Of a DNA stretch of 50,375 nt, positions 34,785 to 43,267 are shown piece by piece. How positions within the stretch are numbered: position 1 is the stretch's first letter; each line of letters opens with the position of its first letter. The stretch is from Kangiellaceae bacterium. Lineage in GTDB: Bacteria > Pseudomonadota > Gammaproteobacteria > Enterobacterales > Kangiellaceae. The notes under the pieces are model-generated. The model was not told the origin of the DNA and did no database searches. It saw only the letters and a list, made by a program, of their open reading frames with translations. The position numbers and the translations under genes were made by a program. The stretch spans positions 1 through 50,375 of the forward strand of contig JAPHTP010000078.1 of NCBI GenBank assembly GCA_026196875.1, in the 5' to 3' direction.

Positions 34785-35333
34785 CTAGAACTCAACGATC
34801 CCCAAGTTAGTTGGCGCTTCGTCCCGTTTAATGTTAGATCCGGTAAACTTTTTCTTCTTTCGCTTCTCTTTCAAGAGCTTGGCGATATCGATAGGCTTAT
34901 ATTGCATGTCAATTCTAAGCCCTCCCGGCATTATTGAAGCTAACAAGGTGTAAGCGGAAGACGCCATTGCTCGCTGTTCTTCGGTTAACTTAGCACCAAT
35001 GTTGGCGGCAAACTCAGCTCTTTTACGGCTCTTAACATAGTGATTGGCATACTTCGCCCACACATAAGAATGTACTAGATTTGGCTCTAGCTCTCCCTTA
35101 ATTCCAGTATCAAAATACTGGGCAATTTTAAATTGAGCTCGATAGTCTCCTTGAATAGCTAAATGGCAATATATGTCGAATGCTTTTTTATGCTCGCCCC
35201 GCTTTTCTACTTTGACGCCGGCTTTATATGGAACAAACTCGGACAACGGCTTGCAACTGCTTCCCTCAGCCATAGACAGCTCAGGAGTCAGGAGGGCTCC
35301 GATAATACAAAAAATTAAAACTAGTTTATTCAT
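34785..35333 (-). CDS. Secreted Sel1-like repeat protein
   Basis: The 182-residue protein starts at ATG 35333 with a signal peptide (MNKLVLIFCIIGALLTPELSMAEG). It contains a Sel1/TPR-like helical pair (AFDIYCHLAIQGDYRAQFKIAQYFDTGIKGELEPNLVHSYVWAKYANHYV) and ends in a lysine-rich segment (KEKRKKKKF). An upstream start at 35366 is in frame but lacks signal-peptide character. The ATG overlaps the lipoprotein stop (ATGA), with a run of G bases (GGGGGG) about 11 bases upstream. Its function is unknown; Sel1 repeats mediate protein contacts. It is probably periplasmic. Confidence 0.78.
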   Translation of the reverse strand: MNKLVLIFCIIGALLTPELSMAEGSSCKPLSEFVPYKAGVKVEKRGEHKKAFDIYCHLAIQGDYRAQFKIAQYFDTGIKGELEPNLVHSYVWAKYANHYVKSRKRAEFAANIGAKLTEEQRAMASSAYTLLASIMPGGLRIDMQYKPIDIAKLLKEKRKKKKFTGSNIKRDEAPTNLGIVEF

Positions 35334-35797
35334 ATTTTGCAATTCCCCCCAATATATTGCTCGCATATTTCGGGATGATCTTTACGGAGCAGTCGAAGGT
35401 AGTGGGGAAAATTGGGGTGGCTATTAGTCACCGGATCTCTGACAATGAAATGGCCAAAGTAATTCACTTCGCCTGCCTCTACGTATGTGCAAAAACCTCT
35501 ATCAGTAAAATCTACGCGTAGGTTATAAACGTCAAATCCGACAAAGCAATATTCCCCTTCTTCTAATCTAAGGGTGATCTGGGTGAACCCCTTGCCGGCA
35601 TTTCCTACATAAAATTCTTCATCTTTATCCACATTTCGGATCTGAATCGAACGCAAAGAGTCGAGTGAGTCGATAACCAGTCCTAAGTAGCCTTCGTTTT
35701 CTTTTAGGGGCTTAAAAGATTCGCCAGTCTTAACTCGCTGCTTAGCGAAACAACCAGTTAACAGTAAAAGTAAACTGGCCAGAGTAATTATCCTCAT
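35330..35797 (-). CDS. Lipoprotein of unknown function
   Basis: The 155-residue protein has a type II signal peptide and lipobox LLTGC, with lipidation predicted at Cys16. The mature part is beta-rich (FYVGNAGKGFTQITLRLEEGEYCFVGFDVYNLRVDF) and has five further cysteines. The residue after the lipidated Cys is Phe, not Asp, so outer-membrane sorting is expected. It is co-transcribed with the following Sel1-like gene through a 4-base overlap. Confidence 0.8.
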   Translation of the reverse strand: MRIITLASLLLLLTGCFAKQRVKTGESFKPLKENEGYLGLVIDSLDSLRSIQIRNVDKDEEFYVGNAGKGFTQITLRLEEGEYCFVGFDVYNLRVDFTDRGFCTYVEAGEVNYFGHFIVRDPVTNSHPNFPHYLRLLRKDHPEICEQYIGGNCKI

Positions 35798-35987
35798 ATC
35801 TCTACATCCCTAACTTATTATTTTTGTGAGCTTTTTGTTTTTTAACATAGCAAATACTAAAACAACACGCGTTCTTGGAGCAAGTTAGTACATACCAAGC
35901 CACGTGCTCGGTAAACCTAAATAATAGCGGACACCTATTATTCGTTCATATTATGCTAATTGAACTGATTTTCGACCGAATCTGGTC

Positions 35988-36030
35988 TATAATCCGCGAC
36001 TTTTTAAAAGCCACCTATACTTAAGGTGGC
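35988..36030 (+). promoter_or_regulatory. rapA promoter -10 and 5' hairpin
   Basis: A consensus TATAAT at 35988-35993 is followed by a GC-containing start region. No strong -35 is visible at 16-18 bases. The presumed leader contains a 7-bp hairpin GCCACCT/AGGTGGC (36010-36016 with 36024-36030) preceded by TTTTT. Confidence 0.5.
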
Positions 36031-36065
36031 GCCTAATGAATAGATCTAGAGAAACTTAGTAGAAT

Positions 36066-38924
36066 ATGAGCAATTTTGCCGTCGGCCAGCGCTGGCTAAG
36101 CGAGAACGAAACAGAATTAGGTTTGGGCATTGTACAAGATGTTGATCATCGCCTGGTTACTATGTTTTATCCGGCCGTTGAAGAACAGCGAACTTACGCA
36201 AAATCCAATGCACCGCTTTCGCGCATGGCTTACCAGCCAGGTGAGCAGATAGAGACTTCACATGGCGAACTGCTGACAGTTGAAAGCGTTGAGCCGCTTA
36301 ATGATATTTTGGTTTATATGGCGAAAGATCCATCAAGTGGTGATGTTTTGCCAGTCCCTGAAACCCAGCTCAGCCACCACTTGCAGCTCAATAAGGCGTC
36401 TGATCGGTTATTTTCGGGTCAAATAGATTCTCTACGTTGGTTCGAACTGCGCTATGCAGCGATGAAAGCTAAAGAACAACAACAACGATGTGAAGTTAAT
36501 GGCTTACAAGGACCACGTATCGATTTAATTGGCCATCAACTGTTTATCGCATCAGAAGTCGGTAGCCGGCATGCCCCACGAGTATTGCTTGCTGACGAGG
36601 TGGGCCTCGGTAAAACCATCGAAGCAGGCATGATTATTCATCAGCAGCTACTCAACCACCGCGCCCAGCGCGTCCTGATCGTTGTGCCGCAGCCATTGGT
36701 CAATCAGTGGTTTGTGGAAATGATTAGGCGTTTTAATCTACACTTCAGCATTTTTGATCAAGAACGAATTGACTCGTTAACAAGTCTAGATGATCTCGGT
36801 TTAGATGCAGACGTTGATACTTCCCAAATCGAAATTGAAAATCCCTATCTATCAGAACAGCTCGTTTTGTGTAGTACCGAGTTCCTAGCCGAATGTGACT
36901 TAAATCTAATTAAAGACGGCGAGTGGGAACTACTGGTTGTCGATGAGGCTCACCATCTTGAATGGATGCCAGATAACCCAAGCAAAGAATATTTAAGAGT
37001 GGAAGCGATTTCCCAAGATACTCCGGGATTATTGCTCCTCTCTGCAACGCCGGAACAACTGGGCCAAGAGAGTCATTTCGCTCGTTTACGCTTGCTCGAC
37101 CCGGATCGCTTTCATAGCCTTGAAGCATTTGTCGATGAACAAAAAGCCTATCAACCTGTTGCAGAACTTGTCAGCGAGCTAGCAGATTCTGACGATTGGA
37201 ATACCGAATTAAAAGCCAAAGTTGCAGAACATCTAGATGACGTTGAAATAACAGAATCTAACAAAGAACAAATCCTGGCCGAGTTGCTCGATAGAAACGG
37301 CACCGGGAGAGTACTTTATCGAAATACCAGAAAAAATATCAAAGGATTCCCACAAAGAAAAGTCATCGCTCATCCTGTAGAGAGCTGCGAAAAATATCAT
37401 GACGATGTGGGTGACACTTTAGAAGAAACAATCAGCTTCTTACTCCACCCTGAAACGCAATATGCCGATGAGTCCTGGACTCAATTCGACCCAAGAATAG
37501 ATTGGCTAAAAGATTTTCTCAAATCTAATCGAAACGAGAAAATTCTGATTATTTGTGCGCACAAAGATACCGCAATTGCGCTTGATTTACACTGCCGATT
37601 TAAACTCGGTATCAATTGCTGCACTTTCCATGAAGACATGGATATTATCAGCCGTGATCGAGCCGCGGCCCACTTTGCTGATATGGAGGATGGCGCGCAA
37701 GCCATGTTTTGCTCCGAAATCGGTAGTGAAGGAAGGAATTTTCAATTTAGTCATAAATTAGTTTTAATGGACCTCCCTATTAATCCTGACCTTTTGGAAC
37801 AACGTATTGGTCGATTGGATAGAATTGGGCAAAGCCAGAACATCGAAATTCATATTCCATTTATGCAACAGACAGCGCAAGAAATTATTTTTAATTGGTA
37901 TCATCAAGGAATGAATGCTTTTGAAAAAACCAATGCAGCTGGCGCAGCCATTTTCAAGCAAACTAAAGCAAAATTAATTGATGCTCTAATCGAATACAAA
38001 GATAACAAGCTTCAGGAAGAATTAATTAAACTAACTCAAGATACTGCCAGCGAAGTTAACAGTATGATGGAATCGGGCCGTGATAAATTATTGGAACTAA
38101 GCTCCTTCAATCAACAGCGCGCCGATGAACTTGTCGAATTCGTTGCCGAACGCGATAGCCTTGCCCCCCGCTCATTTATGGAATCTTGCTGGGATCGTTT
38201 TGGGGTTAATCTCGAAGATCATTCAGAAAAAACTTACGTGATCACACCCGGCGATCATATGTATATTGGTTCTTTTCCCGCGCTGCCGGAAGATGGTCTT
38301 ACCGCAACCTATGACCGTCAAACAGCACTTTCTCGTGACGATGTTCATTTTTTGAGTTGGGAACATCCTATGGTCAATGGAGCAATTGACTTAGTACTTT
38401 CTGAAGATAAAGGAAACGCGAGTTTTTGTATCATAAAGAACAAAGGAATCAAAGCAGGTACTATATTGATGGAAGTGCTTTATCACGTTGAGTGTGTTGC
38501 ACCTAAATATTTACAAGCGCAACGCTTTTTACCATTTACTTCGATACGAATATTGGCTGATGTAAACGGCAACAACCTGGCACCAAAAGTGTCGCATGAA
38601 GCGCTAAGCAAACAGTGTCAAAAAGTTCCTAAGACTACCTCTCGACAGGTATTAAAAAGTGAAGAAAAGACTTTAAGAAAAGTACTCAAAAGTGCAGATA
38701 GCAAAGCCGAGATACAAGCAAAAGAAATTTTAGATGGCGTAATTGATACTATGAAAGCCTCGCAGCAAGATGAGCTAAATCGATTGCTTTCACTGCAAAA
38801 GAAAAACCCTAACATTCGTCAGGATGAAATTGAGTTTATCCAGAATCAAACGCAACTTTTAGAAAAGTATCTTGCTGATACGCAATTGCAACTTGAAGCA
38901 GTAAGAGTAATAATTGCAGTTTAG
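36066..38924 (+). CDS. rapA: RNA polymerase-associated ATPase RapA (HepA)
   Basis: The 952-residue protein matches RapA in length and architecture: tandem Tudor/KOW-like N-terminal domains (MSNFAVGQRWLSENETELGLGIVQ...), then the SWI2/SNF2 ATPase. The ATPase has Walker A in DEVGLGKTIEAG, Walker B in VVDEAHHLEW, SATP motif III and motif VI QRIGRLDRIGQ. The long RapA-specific C-terminal region follows. It recycles RNA polymerase from stalled post-termination complexes. The basal transcription role fits its solitary placement. Confidence 0.97.
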   Translation: MSNFAVGQRWLSENETELGLGIVQDVDHRLVTMFYPAVEEQRTYAKSNAPLSRMAYQPGEQIETSHGELLTVESVEPLNDILVYMAKDPSSGDVLPVPETQLSHHLQLNKASDRLFSGQIDSLRWFELRYAAMKAKEQQQRCEVNGLQGPRIDLIGHQLFIASEVGSRHAPRVLLADEVGLGKTIEAGMIIHQQLLNHRAQRVLIVVPQPLVNQWFVEMIRRFNLHFSIFDQERIDSLTSLDDLGLDADVDTSQIEIENPYLSEQLVLCSTEFLAECDLNLIKDGEWELLVVDEAHHLEWMPDNPSKEYLRVEAISQDTPGLLLLSATPEQLGQESHFARLRLLDPDRFHSLEAFVDEQKAYQPVAELVSELADSDDWNTELKAKVAEHLDDVEITESNKEQILAELLDRNGTGRVLYRNTRKNIKGFPQRKVIAHPVESCEKYHDDVGDTLEETISFLLHPETQYADESWTQFDPRIDWLKDFLKSNRNEKILIICAHKDTAIALDLHCRFKLGINCCTFHEDMDIISRDRAAAHFADMEDGAQAMFCSEIGSEGRNFQFSHKLVLMDLPINPDLLEQRIGRLDRIGQSQNIEIHIPFMQQTAQEIIFNWYHQGMNAFEKTNAAGAAIFKQTKAKLIDALIEYKDNKLQEELIKLTQDTASEVNSMMESGRDKLLELSSFNQQRADELVEFVAERDSLAPRSFMESCWDRFGVNLEDHSEKTYVITPGDHMYIGSFPALPEDGLTATYDRQTALSRDDVHFLSWEHPMVNGAIDLVLSEDKGNASFCIIKNKGIKAGTILMEVLYHVECVAPKYLQAQRFLPFTSIRILADVNGNNLAPKVSHEALSKQCQKVPKTTSRQVLKSEEKTLRKVLKSADSKAEIQAKEILDGVIDTMKASQQDELNRLLSLQKKNPNIRQDEIEFIQNQTQLLEKYLADTQLQLEAVRVIIAV

Positions 38925-39506
38925 TTGATCACTTTTGATTTTCTTCTCGCGCTTAATAAAATCCAGGTTGCGTCAGACTACAGTCAATATGTATCTGACG
39001 CACTTGAAACAAAAAAACGAAAAGTAGCTCACCGCCACGAAAACCCGCGTAAACATATCAGTAACTATCTACTAAGCCATCGCTAAATTCATCAGGCACT
39101 CAATAAATTTTCAGACCTTAAAATTTAAGACTAATTAATGGCTAAATTAACTCTGTTTTTCTAGCATATCTTGAATTCCTTCCAGAGATAAAAACGCATT
39201 TAATTTTGATTAATCCAACTCTTTCACCTAATTTAAGATCGCTTATGTTTTACGCAGATTATTCTAGGCAAATTATTTCGGGCCGAATTTTTAACAAGTT
39301 ACCGTCAGCATTTATCAATTGCGAATAAACACTGCTCTGCTTAATTCCATTTCAATTAAGTGAATAACAAAGCTTATAAAAGAAAACTTTGGTAGCGACC
39401 ATTCAAGAAAGCAAAGATCCCCACCTGCTGAGCTCTTACGAAAACTGGTCGTTAATTGGATGTTTCTAAATTAATGGATCTATTTTTTTGAAGAGGGATA
39501 TTGAAA
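38925..39506. other. Intergenic region rapA to oxidase operon
   Basis: This 582-base AT-rich gap has no supported ORF. It contains a strong hairpin at 38969-39002: TGCGTCAGA/TCTGACGCA with an inner TACA/TGTA helix and one bulge, no T tract. It may end rapA transcription. Closer to the oxidase operon, GCGACCA near 39390 and TGGTCGT near 39450 form a spaced inverted repeat that could be regulatory. I see no CueR-type copper operator. Confidence 0.45.
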
Positions 39507-41225
39507 ATGTTCGCCGTCAACCTAAACAACCTTTCGTTCTTATTGCTAATCAGCGCGGCCGTTAGCTCAACGGTCCATGCAGACACTAAAAATTATTACG
39601 ATATTCTTAAGAAAACAGGAAAGAGCCAATTAAAAACGGAGGTGCCAGCAAAGCCCGGTTGCGAATTCCAAACGATTAATATTAAAAAATATGGACTCAA
39701 ACCATTTAAGAACCCCAAAGTTATTCAATCCGATAAAGGGGAGCTTAACACCACCCTTACAGTTAAATATGCAGAGCACAATATTGCCGGTTGTGACACT
39801 CATTTAAGAACTTATAACGGTGAACTTGTTGGCCCGACACTAAAGCTGAAACCAGGCGATACGTTACGTGTAAAACTGCGAAACCGGATGCCGCCGTGCG
39901 ACCCCAAGTTTCCCGAAAGGTGTACTCACGGAAATGGAGAAATGAACAATCCGGGTAATTTTAACGTAACTAACTTACATACTCATGGATTCCATGTTTC
40001 CCCCGCGGGCAATAGTGATAATGTGCTGCTGCAGATTCAGCCAGGAACTGATTTTGATTATGAAATCAAAGTTCCTCCCAACCATCCATCCGGCACTTTC
40101 TGGTATCACGCCCACGTTCATGGTTCAACCGCACTTCAAGTGTCCAGTGGTATGGCTGGCACACTAATTGTCGAGGGTGGTCTCGATGACGCGCCTGGAA
40201 TAAAAGAAATGGAAGAGAAAACTTTTGTCTTCCAACAGATCGCCTATGACTGTCGCGGCGTTATTGAAAGTTATGTTAGTCAGTGTGCCGACGGTATAGG
40301 CGGTTTCGGTCCAGGAGAATGGGAAAAAACCAAACGTCACATTCTCATCAATGGTGATATCACTCCCACTATCACCATGCGACCAGGGGAAATACAGCGC
40401 TGGCGATTCATTCACGCCGGTGTTCGAGAATCGATTATGCTCCGCGTAGAAGACACTCGTGGTTACGCTCGGGAAAAGTTAAACGAAATTGCGGTTGATG
40501 GTCTGGCAACCGGACGACTAGACGCCTGGCCCATAATCGAATTACAACCCGGTTACCGCAGTGACGTACTTTACCGCGCGCCTTCAAAAGAGGGCGAATA
40601 CTGGTTAATGGATACAGAAACCAGCGCCGACCTAGCACTTCACGGAGTAACCGAGCCAGCCAAAAAACTTGCGCGCATCATTGTAGAAGGAAACACTGTT
40701 TCGATGAATATGCCGAAACCGGAAGTGTTAGCAAAATTAAAGGCCATGCAAGATTTCACACCACAAGAAATTGCTAAATTGCCGCCAACCAAAGAGCCAA
40801 TGATGTTTTATTTAGGTTCCACCAAAGACATCCCAGAAAAAGCTTGCGGGGATTTTACCAATACAAATAATGATGACCTGATCTTTACTGTAAATGGCAT
40901 CCCATTTAACAACGATAACATCAGGGAGCTCACCCTAAATCATGCAGAAAAGTGGACCTTGTGCACACGCGGCCTGGCATCTGCTCACCCTTTCCATATC
41001 CATGTTAACCCTTTCCAGTACGAACGAATAGGTCCCGACGGAAAACCTCAAAATGTCTGGAGAGACACCTTACTAGTGCGCAGTCGAAGAGATTTAGAAA
41101 TCTATACTCGGTATGAAGACTATATCGGAGACTTCGTACTGCACTGTCATATCCTCGACCACGAAGACCAGGGCATGATGCAAATTGTAAGAATCAATCC
41201 CGAAGGCACGACTAGTCATCATTAG
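39507..41225 (+). CDS. Exported multicopper oxidase (laccase-like)
   Basis: A 572-residue protein from ATG 39507 (AGAGGGA 8 bases upstream; TTG 39501 is in frame). A signal peptide ends at about Ala25 (STVHA), so it is periplasmic or extracellular. Three cupredoxin domains carry all copper motifs: LHTHGFH (158-163), WYHAHVHG (200-206), HPFHIH (494-499) and HCHILDHEDQGM (546-557), with Cys547 the type 1 ligand and Met557 the likely axial ligand. Such enzymes oxidise phenols, amines or Cu(I) with four-electron O2 reduction. It leads the six-gene operon; the tyrosinase starts 11 bases downstream. The substrate is unknown. Confidence 0.92.
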   Translation: MFAVNLNNLSFLLLISAAVSSTVHADTKNYYDILKKTGKSQLKTEVPAKPGCEFQTINIKKYGLKPFKNPKVIQSDKGELNTTLTVKYAEHNIAGCDTHLRTYNGELVGPTLKLKPGDTLRVKLRNRMPPCDPKFPERCTHGNGEMNNPGNFNVTNLHTHGFHVSPAGNSDNVLLQIQPGTDFDYEIKVPPNHPSGTFWYHAHVHGSTALQVSSGMAGTLIVEGGLDDAPGIKEMEEKTFVFQQIAYDCRGVIESYVSQCADGIGGFGPGEWEKTKRHILINGDITPTITMRPGEIQRWRFIHAGVRESIMLRVEDTRGYAREKLNEIAVDGLATGRLDAWPIIELQPGYRSDVLYRAPSKEGEYWLMDTETSADLALHGVTEPAKKLARIIVEGNTVSMNMPKPEVLAKLKAMQDFTPQEIAKLPPTKEPMMFYLGSTKDIPEKACGDFTNTNNDDLIFTVNGIPFNNDNIRELTLNHAEKWTLCTRGLASAHPFHIHVNPFQYERIGPDGKPQNVWRDTLLVRSRRDLEIYTRYEDYIGDFVLHCHILDHEDQGMMQIVRINPEGTTSHH

Positions 41226-41236
41226 GAGGAAAGCGA

Positions 41237-43252
41237 GTGAGCACAAGTGACAAATTATCGCGTTACCAACAGGTAAAAAAGATCCTGGACAAAACCTACC
41301 TCGAAACGAACCCGCCTAGCTATCAGGGATTGGGACCTTTCTGGCGGAGTCTCTCTCACACCGACTTTTTATCCTTTAGTCTATATGGTGAAAAACTCAT
41401 CGCCGATAAACCTGAAAAAAGTTGCTGTGGCACTCCCCCAAAAACTACTCGTGCGGAAGCATCCGGACTTATCAAGGGATTAAAAGGTTTATTTCCATTT
41501 GATGGAGAGCAGTTTCCTCCTTTGCCGTGGGACTCAACTCGTTTAGAACATGTGGATATTGAATTTATCGAGTCCTGGATCAATGACGACTGCCCCGAAT
41601 TTGATACTAAAGTTGATGGTCAAAGCCGGAAAAAGAGTGACAAAGCCTTACTGACAAACAAAAGCGGCGTGGTAGAAAAAAGCAATATCAACCAATACAA
41701 ACGAGAGATAAAAGAGCCCAAGCAGCGAAAGAATGTTGATCAACTAAACGATGAAGAAATTTGCAAATTGCGTGAGGCTTTTCGTTGGGCAAAAAGTTTG
41801 AATGCCTGGCCGCGAGACAGACGCAGTTTGTATTCGTGGGGTAAATTACATGGAGATGTTTGTGCCCATGGCTTCGAGCAGTTCTTAACCTGGCACCGAA
41901 TGTTCCTTTATGATTTCGAAAAAAACCTCCAGGATTTTGACCCGGATGTCACCCTTCCTTATTGGGACTGGACGACTTCGCTATACAACGAAAACCGAAC
42001 AGACAACGGCAGTATTATCCCTAAAATATTCCGTTGTTTTATCACTGAGGAGGCCATTGAGAAACTGCAAGCCAACTACGGCCTGTCAAAGGCTTTGGCC
42101 GACAAATTAAAAACCGTGATCGATAAAGATTTTAACTCCGGTGTAGAACTATTTGAGGCCGCCAAAATTGAAGGGGAGGAATATCGGCAGAATGCCGCTG
42201 TTATTATCAACATGTTAGAAGAGCTTAACCCGCTTTGGTATAACATGCGATACCCAAATATGTTCTTTGAAAGGGAAGCTAACGGCGATTATAAACGTGA
42301 CGCAAACGGAAAACCGATCCCCGTAGAAAACGGCCTCCGTCAATTTCATCATCACTTCCCAACCGAAGCTGATGTTAACAACTTGCTTTCGCTCAGTTAC
42401 TGGCGCGACTTCGCCGGAGGACCGTCTTACAACCAGGCATTTGGGTTGGTCGACATGGAGCCACACAATACAATCCATATATGGGTTGGTGGCTTTAATC
42501 CTAATTACGACAAAAATAAAGCCGACAATGATAATCCTAAAGATCTGATCGATACAAACCAAGTCGGCGATATGCTGGCTAATTTAACCGCCGGGTTTGA
42601 CCCGATTTTCTGGCCGCATCACGTCAATATTGATCGTATTTTTCATCTCTGGCAACTTACTCATCCAAATCAAACTCCTTATGATCCGGATGCAGCACTA
42701 GTCGGACTTGGCTACAACACCCGTGACGCTTTAAATGTCGAAGCACTGGGTTACGAGTACATCGATGCTTCTGAGTGCTATGTTGTCGATTCCGAAAAAC
42801 ATCAAGGCATAATTTCACTTCAGCCGGAAGCAATCAACACCTTGGCACTGGAAACCAGCCGCCGGGTTGAACTACGCCTGCACCGTATTACACAGCCGGT
42901 AGAATCAGTTTACATTCATGCCTTTATCAATCAGCCGGATCTGACATTCGACACTTCGCTGGACGACAATACCAGATTCGCCGGTCATGCAAGCCTATGG
43001 GGACACGGAGAGTGCGTCGGAGGTCCCGGGCACTGTAAAGTGCCGGAAGATAATGTCGACTATTATGATCGACGTGGCCCAAATCACAATGCCAAACGTA
43101 ATGTCATTCTAGATATTACAGAAGCGCTCAAAGCAGCCGTTGCGCGAGGAGAAACACAAGCGCAAATAACCTTAAGACTTCTCAACATCACTTTAACTGA
43201 CTTAGCTGAGTCACTTCAAATTGAAGCGATATCGATTAACTACGTGAACTAA
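41237..43252 (+). CDS. Tyrosinase-family copper oxidase (GTG start)
   Basis: A 671-residue type 3 copper protein without a signal peptide. The CuA site is His205, His211 and His220 (KLHGDVCAHGFEQFLTWHR). The CuB site is His410 and His414 (MEPHNTIHIWVGG) plus His461/462 in DPIFWPHHVNIDR. Cys209 stands two residues before His211, as in tyrosinases with a Cys-His thioether. About 195 residues precede the CuA site and about 190 follow the CuB site (beta-rich C-domain). It could hydroxylate monophenols or oxidise diphenols to quinones. The GTG start has GGAGG 7 bases upstream, overlapping the oxidase stop region. No separate tyrosinase chaperone gene is seen. Confidence 0.9.
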   Translation: MSTSDKLSRYQQVKKILDKTYLETNPPSYQGLGPFWRSLSHTDFLSFSLYGEKLIADKPEKSCCGTPPKTTRAEASGLIKGLKGLFPFDGEQFPPLPWDSTRLEHVDIEFIESWINDDCPEFDTKVDGQSRKKSDKALLTNKSGVVEKSNINQYKREIKEPKQRKNVDQLNDEEICKLREAFRWAKSLNAWPRDRRSLYSWGKLHGDVCAHGFEQFLTWHRMFLYDFEKNLQDFDPDVTLPYWDWTTSLYNENRTDNGSIIPKIFRCFITEEAIEKLQANYGLSKALADKLKTVIDKDFNSGVELFEAAKIEGEEYRQNAAVIINMLEELNPLWYNMRYPNMFFEREANGDYKRDANGKPIPVENGLRQFHHHFPTEADVNNLLSLSYWRDFAGGPSYNQAFGLVDMEPHNTIHIWVGGFNPNYDKNKADNDNPKDLIDTNQVGDMLANLTAGFDPIFWPHHVNIDRIFHLWQLTHPNQTPYDPDAALVGLGYNTRDALNVEALGYEYIDASECYVVDSEKHQGIISLQPEAINTLALETSRRVELRLHRITQPVESVYIHAFINQPDLTFDTSLDDNTRFAGHASLWGHGECVGGPGHCKVPEDNVDYYDRRGPNHNAKRNVILDITEALKAAVARGETQAQITLRLLNITLTDLAESLQIEAISINYVN

Positions 43253-43267
43253 TTTTGGAGAGAAAAA

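Noticed and set aside
38969-39002. Hairpin after rapA as intrinsic terminator
   Set aside because: The stem is strong but no T tract follows on either strand. It is kept only as a possible feature within the intergenic entry.
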